From: Microcosmobacter sp040493455
GTDB lineage: Bacteria > Bacteroidota > Bacteroidia > Flavobacteriales > Flavobacteriaceae
Assembly (NCBI RefSeq): GCF_040493455.1
Contig: NZ_JANFDA010000005.1
Span: 1-64,000 of the forward strand
Direction: 5' to 3'
Length of the DNA: 64,000 bases
The first letter of the stretch is position 1. Every line of letters starts with the position of its first letter. This document shows positions 7,745 to 16,423 of this stretch, one piece after another. The position numbers were made by a program, and so were the translations under genes. The notes beneath the pieces were generated by a model. That model was not told where the DNA came from. It searched no databases and was given only the letters and a program-made list of their open reading frames with translations.

Positions 7745-9178
7745 CCCAATGAAGGTGAGTAACCCGTTAATAGGCAATAACTCATAACCTACTTTGTATC
7801 CAAATAAATTTTCAGGCGGAATTTTTGCCAAGGCGAAAGTGGTCAATACAGATACTATTGCGACTAACCATACATACTTGTCTTTTACTTTATAATTTGT
7901 AAAAATTCCAAAAGCAAATAATCCAAGCAACGGACCATAAGTATAACCAGCTACAGTCAATAAGCTATCAATTACATTTCTATCTAGAACATGCTTGAAG
8001 ATGATGATAACAACAACCAACAACAGGCTCATAAGTATGTGGATACGCTTTCTTATTTTTTTCTGATCCTCTTCGGGCTTTTTATCAATGCTCAAAAAAT
8101 CCACACAGTAGGAGGTCGTTAAAGATGTCAATGCACTATCAGCACTACTGTAGGCAGCAGCAATAAGACCAAGCATAAATGTAACTGCAAGTGTAATCCC
8201 CAAACCGCTATTTAATGCTATTTCGGGAAACAATAAATCTGTTTTAGGAGCACCATCCATTAGAGGAGTAGCTATATTGAATTTTTCAGCATAGATAAAT
8301 AAAAGTGCCCCAAGCAATAGGAATACAAAATTAACAGCGACTAACACAATACTAAAAGACACCATATTCTTTTGAGCATCCTTCAAAGATTTACAAGTAA
8401 GATTCTTTTGCATCATGTCCTGATCTAAGCCAGTCATACAAACAGCAATGAATAAACCTCCAAGAAATGATTTAATAAAGTGGTTTTTCTCCAAGAAGCT
8501 ATCCACAAAAATCATTTGGTTATAGTTCTTGAGTTCTTCAGAAGAAAGGAACTCCCCAAAACTCCAACCAATCTTATCATTTATAAAATAAATTGAAAGC
8601 CCAACAGCTACCAGCATAAACAATGTTTGTAATGTATCTGTCCAAACAATGGTTTTGATACCACCTCTAAATGTGTATATCCAAATAAGTAATATGGAAA
8701 GCACTACAGTAATTTCAAAAGGGACATTCCAGGCATTAAAAACAAATTGCTGAAGCACTATTGCCACAAGGAATAACCTGAAAGAAGCCCCTAAAACTCT
8801 TGAGATAAAGAAGAAAAAAGCTCCAGTTTTATGACTTACGCGACCAAAACGTTGCAGTAAATATTCATAGATAGAAGTAACATTCAAGCGATAATAAATT
8901 GGCATTAAAACGTAAGCTATAATGAAATAGCCAACCAAATAGCCAAAAACGACTTGCATATAGCCAAATTTGGCACCTTCAACCCAGCCGGGAACAGAAA
9001 TGAAGGTAACGCCAGACAATGAAGCGCCAATCATTCCGAAGGCAACAAGGTACCAAGGTGATTTCTTTCCTGCTTTGAAGAAATCGGCATTACTATCATT
9101 TTTCCCGGTGAAATAAGAAATTAGAAGTAATACACCAAAGTAGGCTGATATTAAAGAAATTATCATTAATGGCGTCAT
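7721..9178 (-). CDS. Sodium:solute symporter (SSS family)
   Basis: This 485-residue integral membrane protein has about 13 hydrophobic segments. The order of motifs is that of SSS transporters: FFKAGKKSPWYLVAFGMIGA near the N-terminus, then a sodium-site region (SGVTFISVPGW) and GLIAAAYSSADSALTSLT. Substrates in this family range from sugars to carboxylates and sialic acid; nothing nearby decides. It is divergent from the Asp-box secreted protein gene (77 bases between starts) and convergent with the CoA-binding gene. Confidence 0.88.
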   Translation of the reverse strand: MTPLMIISLISAYFGVLLLISYFTGKNDSNADFFKAGKKSPWYLVAFGMIGASLSGVTFISVPGWVEGAKFGYMQVVFGYLVGYFIIAYVLMPIYYRLNVTSIYEYLLQRFGRVSHKTGAFFFFISRVLGASFRLFLVAIVLQQFVFNAWNVPFEITVVLSILLIWIYTFRGGIKTIVWTDTLQTLFMLVAVGLSIYFINDKIGWSFGEFLSSEELKNYNQMIFVDSFLEKNHFIKSFLGGLFIAVCMTGLDQDMMQKNLTCKSLKDAQKNMVSFSIVLVAVNFVFLLLGALLFIYAEKFNIATPLMDGAPKTDLLFPEIALNSGLGITLAVTFMLGLIAAAYSSADSALTSLTTSYCVDFLSIDKKPEEDQKKIRKRIHILMSLLLVVVIIIFKHVLDRNVIDSLLTVAGYTYGPLLGLFAFGIFTNYKVKDKYVWLVAIVSVLTTFALAKIPPENLFGYKVGYELLPINGLLTFIGLVLIRRK

Positions 9179-9217
9179 AATTTTGAGGATTCGTTAAAAA
9201 ATTTGTAATGAAAGTAG

Positions 9218-9225
9218 TACATTTG
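9218..9225 (+). promoter_or_regulatory. Possible -7 box for the Asp-box T9SS gene
   Basis: TACATTTG matches the Bacteroidota -7 consensus TAnnTTTG, 30 bases before the start at 9256. No well-spaced -33 TTG is visible. Confidence 0.4.
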
Positions 9226-9255
9226 TGACTTTATAAAAAAGAAAACCAAAGAAAA

Positions 9256-11760
9256 ATGAAAAAGAACTACTTAACCTCAATTCTTTTTGCTTTTTTCTTG
9301 TGTGCATGGTCACAAGAATATAAGCAAATGATCATTTCTGGTGAATACACTGTACAAGAAATACAGACCGAAGCCGAAGCTTATTTTGCCATAGAAGGCA
9401 CAGGACGTGGTACAGGTTTCAAACCTTACAAAAGATGGGAGTACCAAGCTTTACAAAACATGGATGAGAACGGAATGCTCAAAACTCCAGAGTTTTACTT
9501 CAATGAGCTTGAAAACTACAACGCTTACATTAACGAAAATTTTAATTCTGTTGCAAGAACTACAACAGGTAACTGGGAAGAGATGGGGCCGTTGTCTTGG
9601 AACGCAACTAGCGGATGGAATCCAGGTGTAGGACGTGTCACTTCCATATCTATCGACCAATCTAACACGGATCACATCATCGTTGGTGGAGAAACAGGAG
9701 GTGTTTGGAGATCTATGGATGGAGGTAACAACTGGTCGGTGCTTACTGATAATCTATCTAACATCCTTGTATATTCACTAACTATCGATCCGACTAACTC
9801 AAGTATATATTATTGGGGAACAACTAGCGGTACGATCTTCAAATCTACAGATTCAGGAAACACTTGGAACATTCTTGCTGATGTTGGTAGTGGAAACGTA
9901 AATAAGATATTAATCGATCCTACAGATACTACTAAAATGTACTGTAGTGCAGAAGGAGGTGGAATTTTTAAATCTACAAATTCTGGAACTACTTGGTCAA
10001 TGATTAACCCTGCTGCTTTTAATGGGTACGATGTAGAGTTCAAACCTGGAGATACAAATACTATATATGCATCTGGTAATGCTTTCTTTTTATCAACCGA
10101 TGGAGGTGCTAACTTTACTCAAGTTGGAGGATTTAATGGCGGGCCAAAAATGATTGGAGTAGCTGCAAATGATGCAATAAACCCTGGAGTGGTCTATGTG
10201 CTAGAATCTTCTAGTGGAGCTTTTGGAGCAATATATAAGTCATTTGACAGTGGTGCTACATTTACTGAAGTAGATCACACAGCTAAAAACTATCTAGGAT
10301 ACAGTACTACAGCAGCCGACGATGGTGGTGGTCAAGCACCTAGAGACATGGATATAACCGTTAATCCAGATAATGCAAATGAAGTAGTTATTGCAGGAAT
10401 AAATACTTGGCGTTCAACTAATGGAGGGCTTACTTTTGGTATTACATCACAATGGCAACCTGGTTTTGCTTCTGGATTGGGAATAGGATATTGTCACCCA
10501 GATGTTGATATCTTAGAGTTCGTTGATGGGAAATTATATGTTGGAACAGATGGAGGAATCTATGTTGCTGATGATCCATCAGATGTTAATGCTTCATATT
10601 ACAGAGATTTATCTAGTGGATTAGGAATAAGACAATTCTACAAAATAGGTGTTAGTCAAACTAACCCAGCAGTAGTTACAGGAGGTTCTCAAGATAACGG
10701 AACATCACTTATGGACGGTAATGGAAATTGGATCGATTGGCTTGGTGCAGATGGAATGGAAGGTTTTGTAGATAAAGACAATTCGAGTATTATTTACGGT
10801 ACAACACAATTTGGAGGATTATTCAGATCTCTTAACTCTGGAGCTGGATCAAGCGGATTACCTTCACCAGATAACAAATCAGGAAATTGGATTACACCTT
10901 TTGAGCAACACCCAACAGAGCCTAATACTATTTATACAGGTTACGATCAAGTTTACGAATCAGACGACGGTGGGCTTACCTGGAGTCCAGTTTCTCAGGA
11001 TTTTGGACCAAACTTAGATCACCTTAAGATAGCGCCATCCAATGGTAACCTTATGTATGCTGCTAGAGGAGGTTTCCTTTACAAGAATTCATTTGTAGGG
11101 ATAATTCCAACTTGGAATCAAGTTACAGGGTTCAATGGATCAATTAACTCAATAGCAATTCATCCAACAGATCCAGATAGAGTAGCTATTGCTACAACTT
11201 CATCTCAAAAAGTATATGTAACTACCAATGGAGGTACAACATGGACATCTTATCAGTACGACTTACCAAACTTTAGTGCAAGAGCATTAGTTTGGGCAAA
11301 TAATGCAGATAATGGCTTATATCTTGGTATGAACTATGGCGTATACTACATAGATGATACAACTGGGAATAGCTGGTTACCTTTCAATAATGGATTACCA
11401 AACGTAATTATTAGTGAATTGGAGATCAATGAAGCAGAAGGAAAGCTTTATGCAGGAACATACGGAAGAGGATTATGGAGAACTGATATTTACGATCCAC
11501 TTAGTGTAGCTGAGTTCGAATTTAATACTGTTCAGTTAAGTCCAAACCCAGCTAAAGACTTAGTAACATTATCATGGGATAAACCAGACGATGTTGCAGT
11601 TAGAATTTTCAACTCAGAAGGAAAGCTACTTTATTTTAGTAAAAATGAAAGCCTTATCAACCCTAAGCAAATTGATGTATCACAATTTGCTACAGGATTA
11701 TACTTTGTGAAGATTAATAACACAAGAGGAGAGATAACTAAAAAGTTGATTATTAAATAA
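9256..11760 (+). CDS. Secreted Asp-box (BNR/sortilin-like) protein with T9SS type A sorting domain
   Basis: This 834-residue protein has a signal peptide ending near CAWSQ. About eight Asp-box motifs of the SxDxGxxW type are visible (SMDGGNNW, STDSGNTW, STNSGTTW, STDGGANF, SFDSGATF, STNGGLTF, SDDGGLTW, TTNGGTTW). They are spread along a VPS10/sortilin-like beta-propeller, probably two propellers as in xyloglucanase-type hydrolases. The last 75 residues are a type A sorting domain (LSPNPAKD, then GKLL, TGLYFVKI and KKLIIK), so it should be exported by T9SS and attached to the cell surface or released. Catalytic activity cannot be assigned. A terminator follows. Confidence 0.88.
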   Translation: MKKNYLTSILFAFFLCAWSQEYKQMIISGEYTVQEIQTEAEAYFAIEGTGRGTGFKPYKRWEYQALQNMDENGMLKTPEFYFNELENYNAYINENFNSVARTTTGNWEEMGPLSWNATSGWNPGVGRVTSISIDQSNTDHIIVGGETGGVWRSMDGGNNWSVLTDNLSNILVYSLTIDPTNSSIYYWGTTSGTIFKSTDSGNTWNILADVGSGNVNKILIDPTDTTKMYCSAEGGGIFKSTNSGTTWSMINPAAFNGYDVEFKPGDTNTIYASGNAFFLSTDGGANFTQVGGFNGGPKMIGVAANDAINPGVVYVLESSSGAFGAIYKSFDSGATFTEVDHTAKNYLGYSTTAADDGGGQAPRDMDITVNPDNANEVVIAGINTWRSTNGGLTFGITSQWQPGFASGLGIGYCHPDVDILEFVDGKLYVGTDGGIYVADDPSDVNASYYRDLSSGLGIRQFYKIGVSQTNPAVVTGGSQDNGTSLMDGNGNWIDWLGADGMEGFVDKDNSSIIYGTTQFGGLFRSLNSGAGSSGLPSPDNKSGNWITPFEQHPTEPNTIYTGYDQVYESDDGGLTWSPVSQDFGPNLDHLKIAPSNGNLMYAARGGFLYKNSFVGIIPTWNQVTGFNGSINSIAIHPTDPDRVAIATTSSQKVYVTTNGGTTWTSYQYDLPNFSARALVWANNADNGLYLGMNYGVYYIDDTTGNSWLPFNNGLPNVIISELEINEAEGKLYAGTYGRGLWRTDIYDPLSVAEFEFNTVQLSPNPAKDLVTLSWDKPDDVAVRIFNSEGKLLYFSKNESLINPKQIDVSQFATGLYFVKINNTRGEITKKLIIK

Positions 11761-11782
11761 TAACTTATATCATAAACGAAAA

Positions 11783-11815
11783 GGTCCGGTGAAATTACTC
11801 ACTGGACTTTTTTTT
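11783..11815 (+). terminator. Rho-independent terminator after the Asp-box gene
   Basis: Stem GTCCGGTGA / TCACTGGAC (one G-T pair) with a 6-base loop, followed by eight T residues. Confidence 0.9.
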
Positions 11816-11836
11816 AGAGAATAACCACAATAGGTT

Positions 11837-11844
11837 TAACTTTG
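11837..11844 (+). promoter_or_regulatory. -7-like box immediately before recR
   Basis: TAACTTTG matches TAnnTTTG but ends only 4 bases before the recR ATG. If it is the true -7 element, the transcript would be leaderless or nearly so. No clear -33 TTG is seen at normal spacing. Confidence 0.35.
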
Positions 11845-11848
11845 CTGC

Positions 11849-12466
11849 ATGGAACTATCATCAAAAGTATTAGAGAAAGCTGTTGACGAAATGGCGCAAC
11901 TGCCAGGCATTGGTAAGCGGACAGCACTTCGTCTTGTTTTGCATTTAATGAGGCAGCCCGAAGAGCAAACCATTAGGCTATCTAAAGCTTTGGAGGAGAT
12001 GATTCTTAACATTAAGTTTTGTAGTAAATGCCATAATTTGAGTGATGATCATCTTTGTGATATATGCAAGAATCCTCATAGAGACGAAAGTGTGATATGT
12101 GTAGTGGAAGATGTAAAAGATGTCATGGCTATAGAAAGCACAGGATCTTTTAAAGGACTATATCATGTACTTGGAGGAAAGATATCACCAATGGATGGGA
12201 TTGGTCCAAATGATCTTACAATTAACAAGTTAGTTGAGCGTGTAAAAAATGAAAATATAAAAGAACTTATTTTTGCTCTAAGCCCAACAATGGAAGGCGA
12301 TACCACCAATTTTTACATATATAAACAAGTACAAGACGCTAACATCGAAACATCAACAATAGCAAGAGGAATAGCAGTTGGTAATGAATTAGAGTATACC
12401 GATGAGATTACTCTAGGAAGAAGTATTGCCAATAGGATTCCTTTTGAAATTTCTTTAAAATCTTAA
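11849..12466 (+). CDS. recR: Recombination mediator RecR
   Basis: RecR loads RecA onto gapped DNA with RecF/RecO. The 205 residues match the family length. The order is a helix-hairpin-helix (LPGIGKRTA, about 18-26), a zinc finger with Cys58, Cys61, Cys70 and Cys73, then a Toprim domain (VICVVEDVKDVMAIE) and a C-terminal Walker-B-like segment. The ATG fits the family N-terminus. The glycosyltransferase gene follows after 9 bases, so the two may be co-transcribed. Confidence 0.96.
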   Translation: MELSSKVLEKAVDEMAQLPGIGKRTALRLVLHLMRQPEEQTIRLSKALEEMILNIKFCSKCHNLSDDHLCDICKNPHRDESVICVVEDVKDVMAIESTGSFKGLYHVLGGKISPMDGIGPNDLTINKLVERVKNENIKELIFALSPTMEGDTTNFYIYKQVQDANIETSTIARGIAVGNELEYTDEITLGRSIANRIPFEISLKS

Positions 12467-12475
12467 AACCCCTTT

Positions 12476-13573
12476 TTGAAACTTTCCATAGTCATACTCA
12501 ACTATAACGTACGCCATTTTTTGGAACTATGCCTTAAAAGTGTAGTTAAAGCCATTGAAGGCATTGACGCAGAAATCATTGTGGTCGATAATCAATCTAG
12601 TGATGATAGCTGTGCAATGGTAAAATCTTTATTTCCCGATGTGGTACTTATTGAGAATGGAGAGAATTTTGGGTTTTCAAAAGGGAATAATATAGGTGTT
12701 GAGCATGCAAAGGGTGAGTATATCTGTATTCTTAATCCAGATACTGTTGTCGCTGAAGATACCTTCTCATCAATTCTCAATTATACTGAAAGCATAGAAG
12801 ATGCTGGAATCATAGGATGCCGATTAGTAGACGGTAAAGGAAAATACTTGCCAGAAAGTAAACGCAACGTGCCTTTAGTGAGTGTTGCGTTAAAAAAGAT
12901 GATTGGTAATGCTAATGACTATTATGCAAATCATCTTCAGCAATACGATACAGGAAAGGCAGATATTATGGTAGGCGCTTTCATGCTAATAAAAAAAGAT
13001 GTTTTCAAGGACATCAAAGGCTTTGATACCGATTACTTCATGTATGGAGAAGATATCGATATTTCATACAAAGCAGTAAAAGCAGGCTATAGTAATTATT
13101 ACTTTGGAAAGACTTCTGTGATTCACTTTAAAGGAGAAAGCACACTCAAGGATAAAACATATGCCAGACGCTTTTTTGGAGCGATGCAATTATTCTACAA
13201 GAAGCACTTTAAGAAGAATATTGTTTTTGATAGTATAGTGTGGTCAGGCATAAAGCTAGCCTATATTATTAGAAAACATCCTAAAGAAATTCTGAGTAAT
13301 CCCGATCAATATATATTGGTATCAGACAGTTTGAATACATCTTTAGAGTCTAAATTGAAAAAACCTATACAGATAAAATCTACATTAGATAAAGTTGAGA
13401 ATAACACAGAAGTTATTTTTGATGCTAACTATTTAAGTTATAAAGATATAATAGGTTTCATGTCTAATCCAGACATAAATCGAGAAGCAACCTTCAAGAT
13501 TCTTCCAAATACTTCAAATTTCATTTTAGGAAGTAATGACTCAAAGAACAGAGGAGAGATCATTACATTTTAG
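12476..13573 (+). CDS. Glycosyltransferase family 2 (rhamnosyltransferase-like)
   Basis: This 365-residue cytoplasmic protein has a GT-A fold start (SIVILNYNVRHFLELCL) and the DxD-like site ILNPDTV near residue 90. The acceptor-side motif GFDTDYFMYGEDIDISYK lies near residue 190. It resembles the WbbL-like rhamnosyltransferase branch common in cell-surface polysaccharide synthesis, but it stands alone. The C-terminal 100 residues are extra and poorly conserved in my memory. The start is TTG, since no ATG exists at the family N-terminus. It follows recR by 9 bases. Confidence 0.88.
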   Translation: MKLSIVILNYNVRHFLELCLKSVVKAIEGIDAEIIVVDNQSSDDSCAMVKSLFPDVVLIENGENFGFSKGNNIGVEHAKGEYICILNPDTVVAEDTFSSILNYTESIEDAGIIGCRLVDGKGKYLPESKRNVPLVSVALKKMIGNANDYYANHLQQYDTGKADIMVGAFMLIKKDVFKDIKGFDTDYFMYGEDIDISYKAVKAGYSNYYFGKTSVIHFKGESTLKDKTYARRFFGAMQLFYKKHFKKNIVFDSIVWSGIKLAYIIRKHPKEILSNPDQYILVSDSLNTSLESKLKKPIQIKSTLDKVENNTEVIFDANYLSYKDIIGFMSNPDINREATFKILPNTSNFILGSNDSKNRGEIITF

Positions 13574-13618
13574 AGCTAATTAATTATTGAAATAGCAATA
13601 GAGTTATAGTATTTTAAT

Positions 13619-13626
13619 TAATTTTG
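13619..13626 (+). promoter_or_regulatory. -7 box for the E2 gene
   Basis: TAATTTTG matches TAnnTTTG and lies 37 bases before the ATG at 13664, in the gap after the glycosyltransferase stop. Confidence 0.5.
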
Positions 13627-13663
13627 CATCCGTTAACCTGAATTATAGACTTACATTAAGAAT

Positions 13664-14989
13664 ATGGCAAAGTTTGAGCTTAAACTACCAAAGATGGGAG
13701 AGAGTGTTGCAGAAGCAACAATTACCTCATGGCTTAAAGACGTAGGAGATACTATCGAAGCAGATGAAGCAGTTCTCGAAATTGCTACAGATAAAGTCGA
13801 TAGTGAAGTGCCTAGTGAAGTAGATGGTGTTTTAGTAGAAAAATTATTCGACGTGGACGATGTTGTTCAGGTCGGACAAACCATTGCTGTTATAGAAACA
13901 GAAGGAGAAGGCAATGTTGAGGTTGAAGCACCTAAACAAGAAGCAATAGTTGAAGAAGCTCCAACACCGCAAGCAGCAGTAGCAGAGGTCACTCAGACAG
14001 TGGTTGCTGCAAAAGAAGCAGTTGCTGTAGTCTCTAGTGGAGATCGTTTCTATTCACCATTAGTAAGAAACATTGCTAGTAAAGAAGGTGTTTCTCAAGC
14101 AGAACTCGATGCTATGCCAGGATCAGGAAAGGATGGAAGAGTCACAAAGAATGATATACTAGCTTACATCGAAAATCGTTCTTCAGCTCCAAAGGTTGAA
14201 GCACCAGCAAAAGTTGAAACTGCACCAGTTAAGACTGAAGCACCAAAGCAAAAAGAAGCAGCTCCAGTTGTAGCAAGTGGAGATGATGAGATTATAGAAA
14301 TGACCAGAATGGGCAAGCTTATTGCGCATCATATGGTTGAATCAGTACAAACTTCGGCTCATGTACAAAGCTTCATCGAAGCAGACGTAACGAAGATTTG
14401 GAACTGGCGTAAGAAGGTTAAAGATGATTTCTTCAAGCGCGAAGGAGAGAACTTAACCTTCACTCCAATCTTCATGGAAGCAGTAGCAAAAGCTTTACGT
14501 GATTTCCCTATGATGAATATTTCCGTACAAGGCGATAGTATCATTAAAAAGAAAAATATCAACCTTGGTATGGCAGCAGCCTTACCAGATGGTAATCTTA
14601 TAGTGCCTGTAATCAAAAACGCAGACCAGCTTAATCTGGTCGGAATGACAAAACAGGTTAATGATCTAGCTATAAGAGCAAGGAACAACCAACTGAAGCC
14701 TGATGATATTCAAGGAGGAACATATACAGTAACGAATGTTGGGACATTTGGTAGTATCATGGGAACACCAATTATCAACCAGCCGCAAGTAGGAATTCTG
14801 GCATTAGGAGCCATTAGAAAAGTGCCTGCTGTAGTAGAAACTGCTGAAGGTGATTTTATCGGAATCCGTTACAGAATGTTTATGTCGCACTCATATGACC
14901 ATAGAGTGGTTAATGGAGCTCTTGGAGGTATGTTTGTAAAAGCAGTTAAGGACTACCTTGAAGCTTGGGATCCTAATAGAGAAATTTAA
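13664..14989 (+). CDS. 2-oxo acid dehydrogenase E2, dihydrolipoamide acyltransferase
   Basis: This 441-residue E2 subunit transfers acyl groups from lipoamide to CoA. The domain order is a lipoyl domain (1-78, lipoylated Lys44 in ATDKVDSE), an Ala/Pro/Glu linker, an E1/E3-binding domain near 125-168 (SPLVRNIASKEGV, GKDGRVTKNDI), a second linker, and the catalytic domain from about 205. It looks like the branched-chain or broad-specificity type. The catalytic motif reads DHRVVNGALGG, with His413 present but Asn417 where most E2 enzymes have Asp. No E1 or E3 genes are adjacent. A terminator follows. Confidence 0.92.
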   Translation: MAKFELKLPKMGESVAEATITSWLKDVGDTIEADEAVLEIATDKVDSEVPSEVDGVLVEKLFDVDDVVQVGQTIAVIETEGEGNVEVEAPKQEAIVEEAPTPQAAVAEVTQTVVAAKEAVAVVSSGDRFYSPLVRNIASKEGVSQAELDAMPGSGKDGRVTKNDILAYIENRSSAPKVEAPAKVETAPVKTEAPKQKEAAPVVASGDDEIIEMTRMGKLIAHHMVESVQTSAHVQSFIEADVTKIWNWRKKVKDDFFKREGENLTFTPIFMEAVAKALRDFPMMNISVQGDSIIKKKNINLGMAAALPDGNLIVPVIKNADQLNLVGMTKQVNDLAIRARNNQLKPDDIQGGTYTVTNVGTFGSIMGTPIINQPQVGILALGAIRKVPAVVETAEGDFIGIRYRMFMSHSYDHRVVNGALGGMFVKAVKDYLEAWDPNREI

Positions 14990-15012
14990 ATTATCATATA
15001 AATACTATATAC

Positions 15013-15043
15013 AAAACGCACAGTATTTACTGTGCGTTTTTTT
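15013..15043. terminator. Bidirectional terminator
   Basis: Stem AAAACGCACAGTA / TACTGTGCGTTTT with a 2-base loop, flanked by A and T runs. It lies between the E2 gene and the convergent small sigma operon and can serve both. Confidence 0.9.
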
Positions 15044-15063
15044 GGTTAAAAGAGTTAATATAA

Positions 15064-15315
15064 TTAAACTAATTCTTCACAATAATAACCTCTAGATTTT
15101 ACCAGATTGATAATGTCCTCTTCACTTAAGCTCTCATGAGATTCAATCTTCAGTACTTTGTCAATATCTTCAAGGTCTATGGACCATTTTATAATATATG
15201 AAATAGAGTCAAGTAATGGCTTTAAAGTGTTAAGATCAGATTCTGCTTTAATATTTGTCTTAAAAATTTGAATTTTTAGTTCTTTAGCATGATTTGAGTA
15301 AGATGGACTAATCAT
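15064..15315 (-). CDS. Small ferredoxin-fold-like protein (HMA-like, no CxxC)
   Basis: This 83-residue soluble protein has a beta-alpha-beta pattern (KIQIFKTNI, then LKPLLDSI, then KWSIDLEDIDKVLKI, ending SRGYYCEEL). It recalls heavy-metal-associated domains but lacks the metal-binding CxxC. It is the last gene of a three-gene minus-strand operon and overlaps the gene before it by 8 bases. Similar metal-free HMA-like proteins occur in flavobacteria, but the function is unknown. It may be a partner or regulator in the sigma-factor operon. Confidence 0.65.
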   Translation of the reverse strand: MISPSYSNHAKELKIQIFKTNIKAESDLNTLKPLLDSISYIIKWSIDLEDIDKVLKIESHESLSEEDIINLVKSRGYYCEELV

Positions 15316-15688
15316 TTGATTCTTCTTTAGAGTTTATACGATCTACGTAAGCCTCATACGCTTTATTTCCTTCTTCTTTCCAAAAATCATCATAATGCTT
15401 CCATTTGGAAAATTCTTCTTTAGACTTTTTTGAACCTTTTTTGTCTTTGCCGCCAAAGCCACCACATCCTCCTAAGAGAATTTTAAATAGAATAAAAACA
15501 CCAACTGCTTGCCAATATGTTAATGTAGTAAGACCAAATATCATTGGCATTAACCAATTCCACAACCACATAATAACAAAACCAAATAGGATAGCTAATC
15601 CTGCTATAAATAAGGCGCCGAAAATTATTATCCCAGCAATTTCTCCCGGAGATTTACCTCTCATTTTATGTTTAAAGTAATTTGACAT
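15308..15688 (-). CDS. Small membrane protein in ECF-sigma operon
   Basis: This 126-residue protein has two hydrophobic helices, at about residues 14-45 (GEIAGIIIFGALFIAGLAILF) and 55-80. A Gly-rich turn (GGCGGFGG) and a charged C-terminal tail of about 45 residues follow. It starts 4 bases after the sigma-factor stop and overlaps the next gene by 8 bases, so translation is likely coupled. It could be a membrane-bound regulator of the sigma factor, but no anti-sigma domain is recognisable. Confidence 0.7.
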   Translation of the reverse strand: MSNYFKHKMRGKSPGEIAGIIIFGALFIAGLAILFGFVIMWLWNWLMPMIFGLTTLTYWQAVGVFILFKILLGGCGGFGGKDKKGSKKSKEEFSKWKHYDDFWKEEGNKAYEAYVDRINSKEESND

Positions 15689-15692
15689 AGTT

Positions 15693-16232
15693 TTATTTTT
15701 TATTAATACTGTTTTTTAAATTTTTATATAAGAGCGAAATGGCTCTATGTCTTCTAGACATTAATGTACCAATAGGAACACCAGTTTCTTGTTCTATTTC
15801 TTTATAGGTATAACCTTCAAAATCTATTGCTATAATGATATCTCTATAGTTTGGTTTAAGGTTAATTATTGCAGCTTTTAATTCTTGTTTCATCTGTTCA
15901 GGATATAAGTCTGAGGGTGTCTCGTAAATTAAAGTTGCAAACTCAATTAATTTTGCTTCGTTATGAGATTCATAATCAACCTTACTTTTTGTTGATGCTC
16001 TCATGATATCAATAAGCTTATTTTTGAGAGCTCTGTATACAAAGCCAGCTACATTACTTATAGGTGAATATCTATCTGCACTAGAAAATAGTTTTAATGC
16101 TACATCTTGTATAATATCTTCCGGATCTCTATTAATACTAGATTTAAGATTTGAGCTTACATAAGATTTAAGAGTATTATATTCTTCGTTAAAAAATGTG
16201 TTAAGCTTTTTGCTATTTTCTGATTGATTCAT
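15693..16232 (-). CDS. RNA polymerase sigma-70 family factor (ECF type)
   Basis: This 179-residue protein has sigma region 2 (DPEDIIQDVALKLF at about 37-50, AGFVYRALKNKLID) and region 4 (YRDIIIAIDFEGYTYKEIEQETGVPIGTLMSRRHRAI, HTH). There is no region 1 or 3, as in ECF factors. It heads a three-gene operon with a small membrane protein and an HMA-like protein. The upstream gap (16233-16423) is shared with the divergent exonuclease gene and holds a GACGAGGTAGTT motif near 16311. The target regulon is unknown. Confidence 0.88.
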   Translation of the reverse strand: MNQSENSKKLNTFFNEEYNTLKSYVSSNLKSSINRDPEDIIQDVALKLFSSADRYSPISNVAGFVYRALKNKLIDIMRASTKSKVDYESHNEAKLIEFATLIYETPSDLYPEQMKQELKAAIINLKPNYRDIIIAIDFEGYTYKEIEQETGVPIGTLMSRRHRAISLLYKNLKNSINKK

Positions 16233-16398
16233 TTAGAAGTGCTTTTTTACAGCTCTCAATTATATAGACGTGAGTTTTAAAATCTATTGCATTTTTTATT
16301 ATTAAAATATGACGAGGTAGTTAAGAATCTGTTTCAATGTTTTTTATTTATAAAGACAAATCCTATTTACTGATTACTAATTCCTAGTCACTTTATTT

Positions 16399-16406
16399 TA
16401 TCTTTG
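16399..16406 (+). promoter_or_regulatory. -7 box for the exonuclease operon
   Basis: TATCTTTG matches TAnnTTTG, 17 bases before the ATG at 16424. No clear -33 TTG is present. Confidence 0.5.
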
Positions 16407-16423
16407 CACTAAATTAATAGCAC

